Assembly: GCA_030606625.1 (NCBI GenBank) | Contig: JAUWGC010000004.1 | Location: forward strand, 1-40,487 | From: Bacteroidales bacterium | GTDB taxonomy: Bacteria > Bacteroidota > Bacteroidia > Bacteroidales > B18-G4 | Length of the DNA stretch: 40,487 nucleotides | Reading direction: 5' to 3' | Program-made: the position numbers and the translations under genes | Notes under the pieces: generated by a model | Seen by the model: the letters and a program-made list of their open reading frames with translations, nothing else | Told to the model about the DNA's origin: nothing | Databases searched by the model: none | Part shown: piece by piece, positions 38,553-40,487 of the stretch | Numbering within the stretch: the first letter of the stretch is position 1 | Layout of the letters: every line of letters begins with the position of its first letter

Positions 38553-40487
38553 ATGAAACGTTTAATTACAAAACTATTAATGGTGGTGATAGCTTTTGTT
38601 TTATCATCAACATTTCTTTATGCACAAATGAGGCTAACCGGCCCGCCGGCACAAATAACGCCTGGTAATCAAGACTTTTTCAGGGTCTTGTATGACCAGA
38701 CTGATGCACCGGGTACTGGTTACGCTTCACAGGATTTCGAACCGGCTTGGAACATTTACGATTGTCAGGGAGTCGATGACTTCATTGTTCCTGCTTTGGT
38801 AACATGGAACATCCAAACAGTCACTGTATATGGAACAGGGTCTCCAGGTCCTTTCAATGTAGTGAATGTATTATTTTACAATGATGTTGGAGGTGTTCCC
38901 AATGCTACTGAATTTGCATCCTACATGGGAATCGCGGCGCTAGATGTTTCTGGCACCCTGACTATTAATCTGCCTTCAGGCGGTATCAACCTGACCGCAG
39001 GCCATTATTGGGTCTCGGTGCAGGATGCTGCTCCGTATGGCGTTGCAGGACAATGGTTCTGGACAACAAATACAATCGTTTACAATAGTGAAGCTAATTG
39101 GAGGTGTCCGCTTGATGGCTTTGGAAATGGATATACAACCTGGACTGATCTGGGTACCATTTGGGGCACACCGGCCGATTTTACTTTCACTCTTGAAGGA
39201 GAATCATACGTTGAAATAGGCACAGGCACCTCTTATGGTAGCTGGCCTGTTTATTATACGCCGTGGGGTAACTACTGGGAAAATGTAAAAACACAAACGT
39301 TATACCTGGCTTCTGAATTTGGAGGGGCACTGGAGTTCACTGAACTGGGATGGAACTTTCAACGTGTGGCTTCATCTAGTTCCAATACATTATATAATGT
39401 ATCTATCAAGTTCAAGGAAACTTCTGCAACATCACTGACATCAGGCGCCTATTTCGACATGACTGGTGCAACAGAGGTGTTTTCTACTGGATCCTATGTT
39501 CCTGCTACATTAACCGGCTGGAATAAACTTGATATTAGCGATTATGTTTACAATGGAACCCAAAATCTTGTGGTTCAGGTTCTATGGGGAGATAATGGAT
39601 ACTATACGTCAAACTATTACAGGACTTATAAAACTAGTGGCAGTGTTACGAGAACATTGTTAGGTTATGCGGATTCACAAACTCCTCCTAACTATGATAA
39701 CTATTCATCATATTATGACAATATGAGATTCTTTTTCAAACCGGCTACTCCTCCGGGTGATCTTGAAGGTTATGTTTTCAATGGCGCTGGCCTGACTATA
39801 GCTGGAGCAACAGTTGGTATAGATGGTGTTGGTTCTACTACAACAGATCCAACCGGATATTATTTCCTTGGTAATATTCCAAATGGAGATCAGGAAGTTA
39901 CAGCCTGGAAAGCGGGGTATAATCAAATCACAGATATAGTTTTTATTCCTCCGGGCGGCCTGGCTTACCATGATTTTATCCTAACACAGCCAAATATGTT
40001 CATTTCACCGACATTCCACAGCTATACACTGAACCCGAACGAATACTTCTCAACACAGACAGGTATTCTGAACACGGGAGACGGCCCGCTGGATTGGGAA
40101 GCAGAAATTGTTTATCCGGTAACCGACTATCCAAAATATGAGCCGGGAAATTCCGCCCAGATAATTTATGGCGAGGTCTCAGATCCTTTGGCATTAAACA
40201 GGCGGGAAGCTAATGATGAGGTGATTTCCATGGGGAACCGTGATGTTGGAGATGTTATATCTTCATTCGTGGCACCATTAAGCCTTCCTTGGGGTATTGG
40301 TCATGATGGTGATAATTTATGGCTCACCGATCCTCTTGCCGCTCCAACAACAATTTATGAAGTAACTACACTTGGTGCATTAACCGGTAATACCATTAGT
40401 GCTCCGTTTGGTGGTTCATGGATAGGTGATATGGCAAGTGATGGTACTTTTCTGTATTGCTGTAACGTTGGTGGAGATAACGCTATC
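38553..40487 (+). CDS. Large secreted multi-domain protein, partial (runs off the window end); paralogue of 30318..38141
   Basis: Open from ATG 38553 to window end (645 codons) with signal peptide MKRLITKLLMVVIAFVLSSTFLYAQ; absent from the ORF track because no stop is reached; contains GDLEGYVFNGAGLTIAGATVGIDGVG...GGLAYHDFILTQPNMFISPTFHSYTLNPNEYFSTQTGILNTGDGPLDWEAEIVYP. Confidence 0.92.
   Translation, partial: MKRLITKLLMVVIAFVLSSTFLYAQMRLTGPPAQITPGNQDFFRVLYDQTDAPGTGYASQDFEPAWNIYDCQGVDDFIVPALVTWNIQTVTVYGTGSPGPFNVVNVLFYNDVGGVPNATEFASYMGIAALDVSGTLTINLPSGGINLTAGHYWVSVQDAAPYGVAGQWFWTTNTIVYNSEANWRCPLDGFGNGYTTWTDLGTIWGTPADFTFTLEGESYVEIGTGTSYGSWPVYYTPWGNYWENVKTQTLYLASEFGGALEFTELGWNFQRVASSSSNTLYNVSIKFKETSATSLTSGAYFDMTGATEVFSTGSYVPATLTGWNKLDISDYVYNGTQNLVVQVLWGDNGYYTSNYYRTYKTSGSVTRTLLGYADSQTPPNYDNYSSYYDNMRFFFKPATPPGDLEGYVFNGAGLTIAGATVGIDGVGSTTTDPTGYYFLGNIPNGDQEVTAWKAGYNQITDIVFIPPGGLAYHDFILTQPNMFISPTFHSYTLNPNEYFSTQTGILNTGDGPLDWEAEIVYPVTDYPKYEPGNSAQIIYGEVSDPLALNRREANDEVISMGNRDVGDVISSFVAPLSLPWGIGHDGDNLWLTDPLAAPTTIYEVTTLGALTGNTISAPFGGSWIGDMASDGTFLYCCNVGGDNAI

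Noticed and set aside
1-40487. Search for tRNA, rRNA, toxin-antitoxin, restriction-modification, retron, DGR or other defence modules
   Set aside because: None recognised in any ORF or intergenic gap by eye; no reverse transcriptase, methyltransferase (other than RsmA) or nuclease (other than UvrC) signatures seen.

Overview
This looks like a 40.5 kb Bacteroidetes chromosomal segment. The evidence is SufBC, Bacteroidetes-type TAnnTTTG -7 boxes, and many large secreted proteins with type IX secretion (T9SS) C-terminal sorting tails. Housekeeping genes present: sufC, sufB, thiL, uvrC, a dodecin, a LysM lipoprotein, rsmA, a TPR protein, serS, rpmA, rplU, an EamA transporter, an aldehyde dehydrogenase and a diaminopentanoate-dehydrogenase-like oxidoreductase. 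Between them lie three BNR/VPS10-type beta-propeller proteins, a beta-helix protein, and a run of multi-domain T9SS proteins: a ~1,000 aa protein with a near-identical tandem domain, a 2,607 aa giant, and a paralogue cut by the window end that is missing from the ORF track. One IS3-family element (about 13133..14551) has TG...CA ends, a candidate 3-bp TSD and an A9 frameshift site. The most interesting unexplained signals are intergenic. (1) A 23-bp palindrome interrupts one arm of an inverted repeat flanking thiL-uvrC-dodecin but is absent from the other arm; a second copy with compensating stem changes lies at 2757. (2) Several unrelated short-word tandem repeats lie in intergenic gaps, including a (CGACTGT)n heptamer at two loci. 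(3) L21 carries a ~145 aa Lys/Ala/Pro-rich tail. I found no tRNA, rRNA, CRISPR array or recognisable defence system, and no convincing complete novel system. All identities are by-eye family recognition without database searches.
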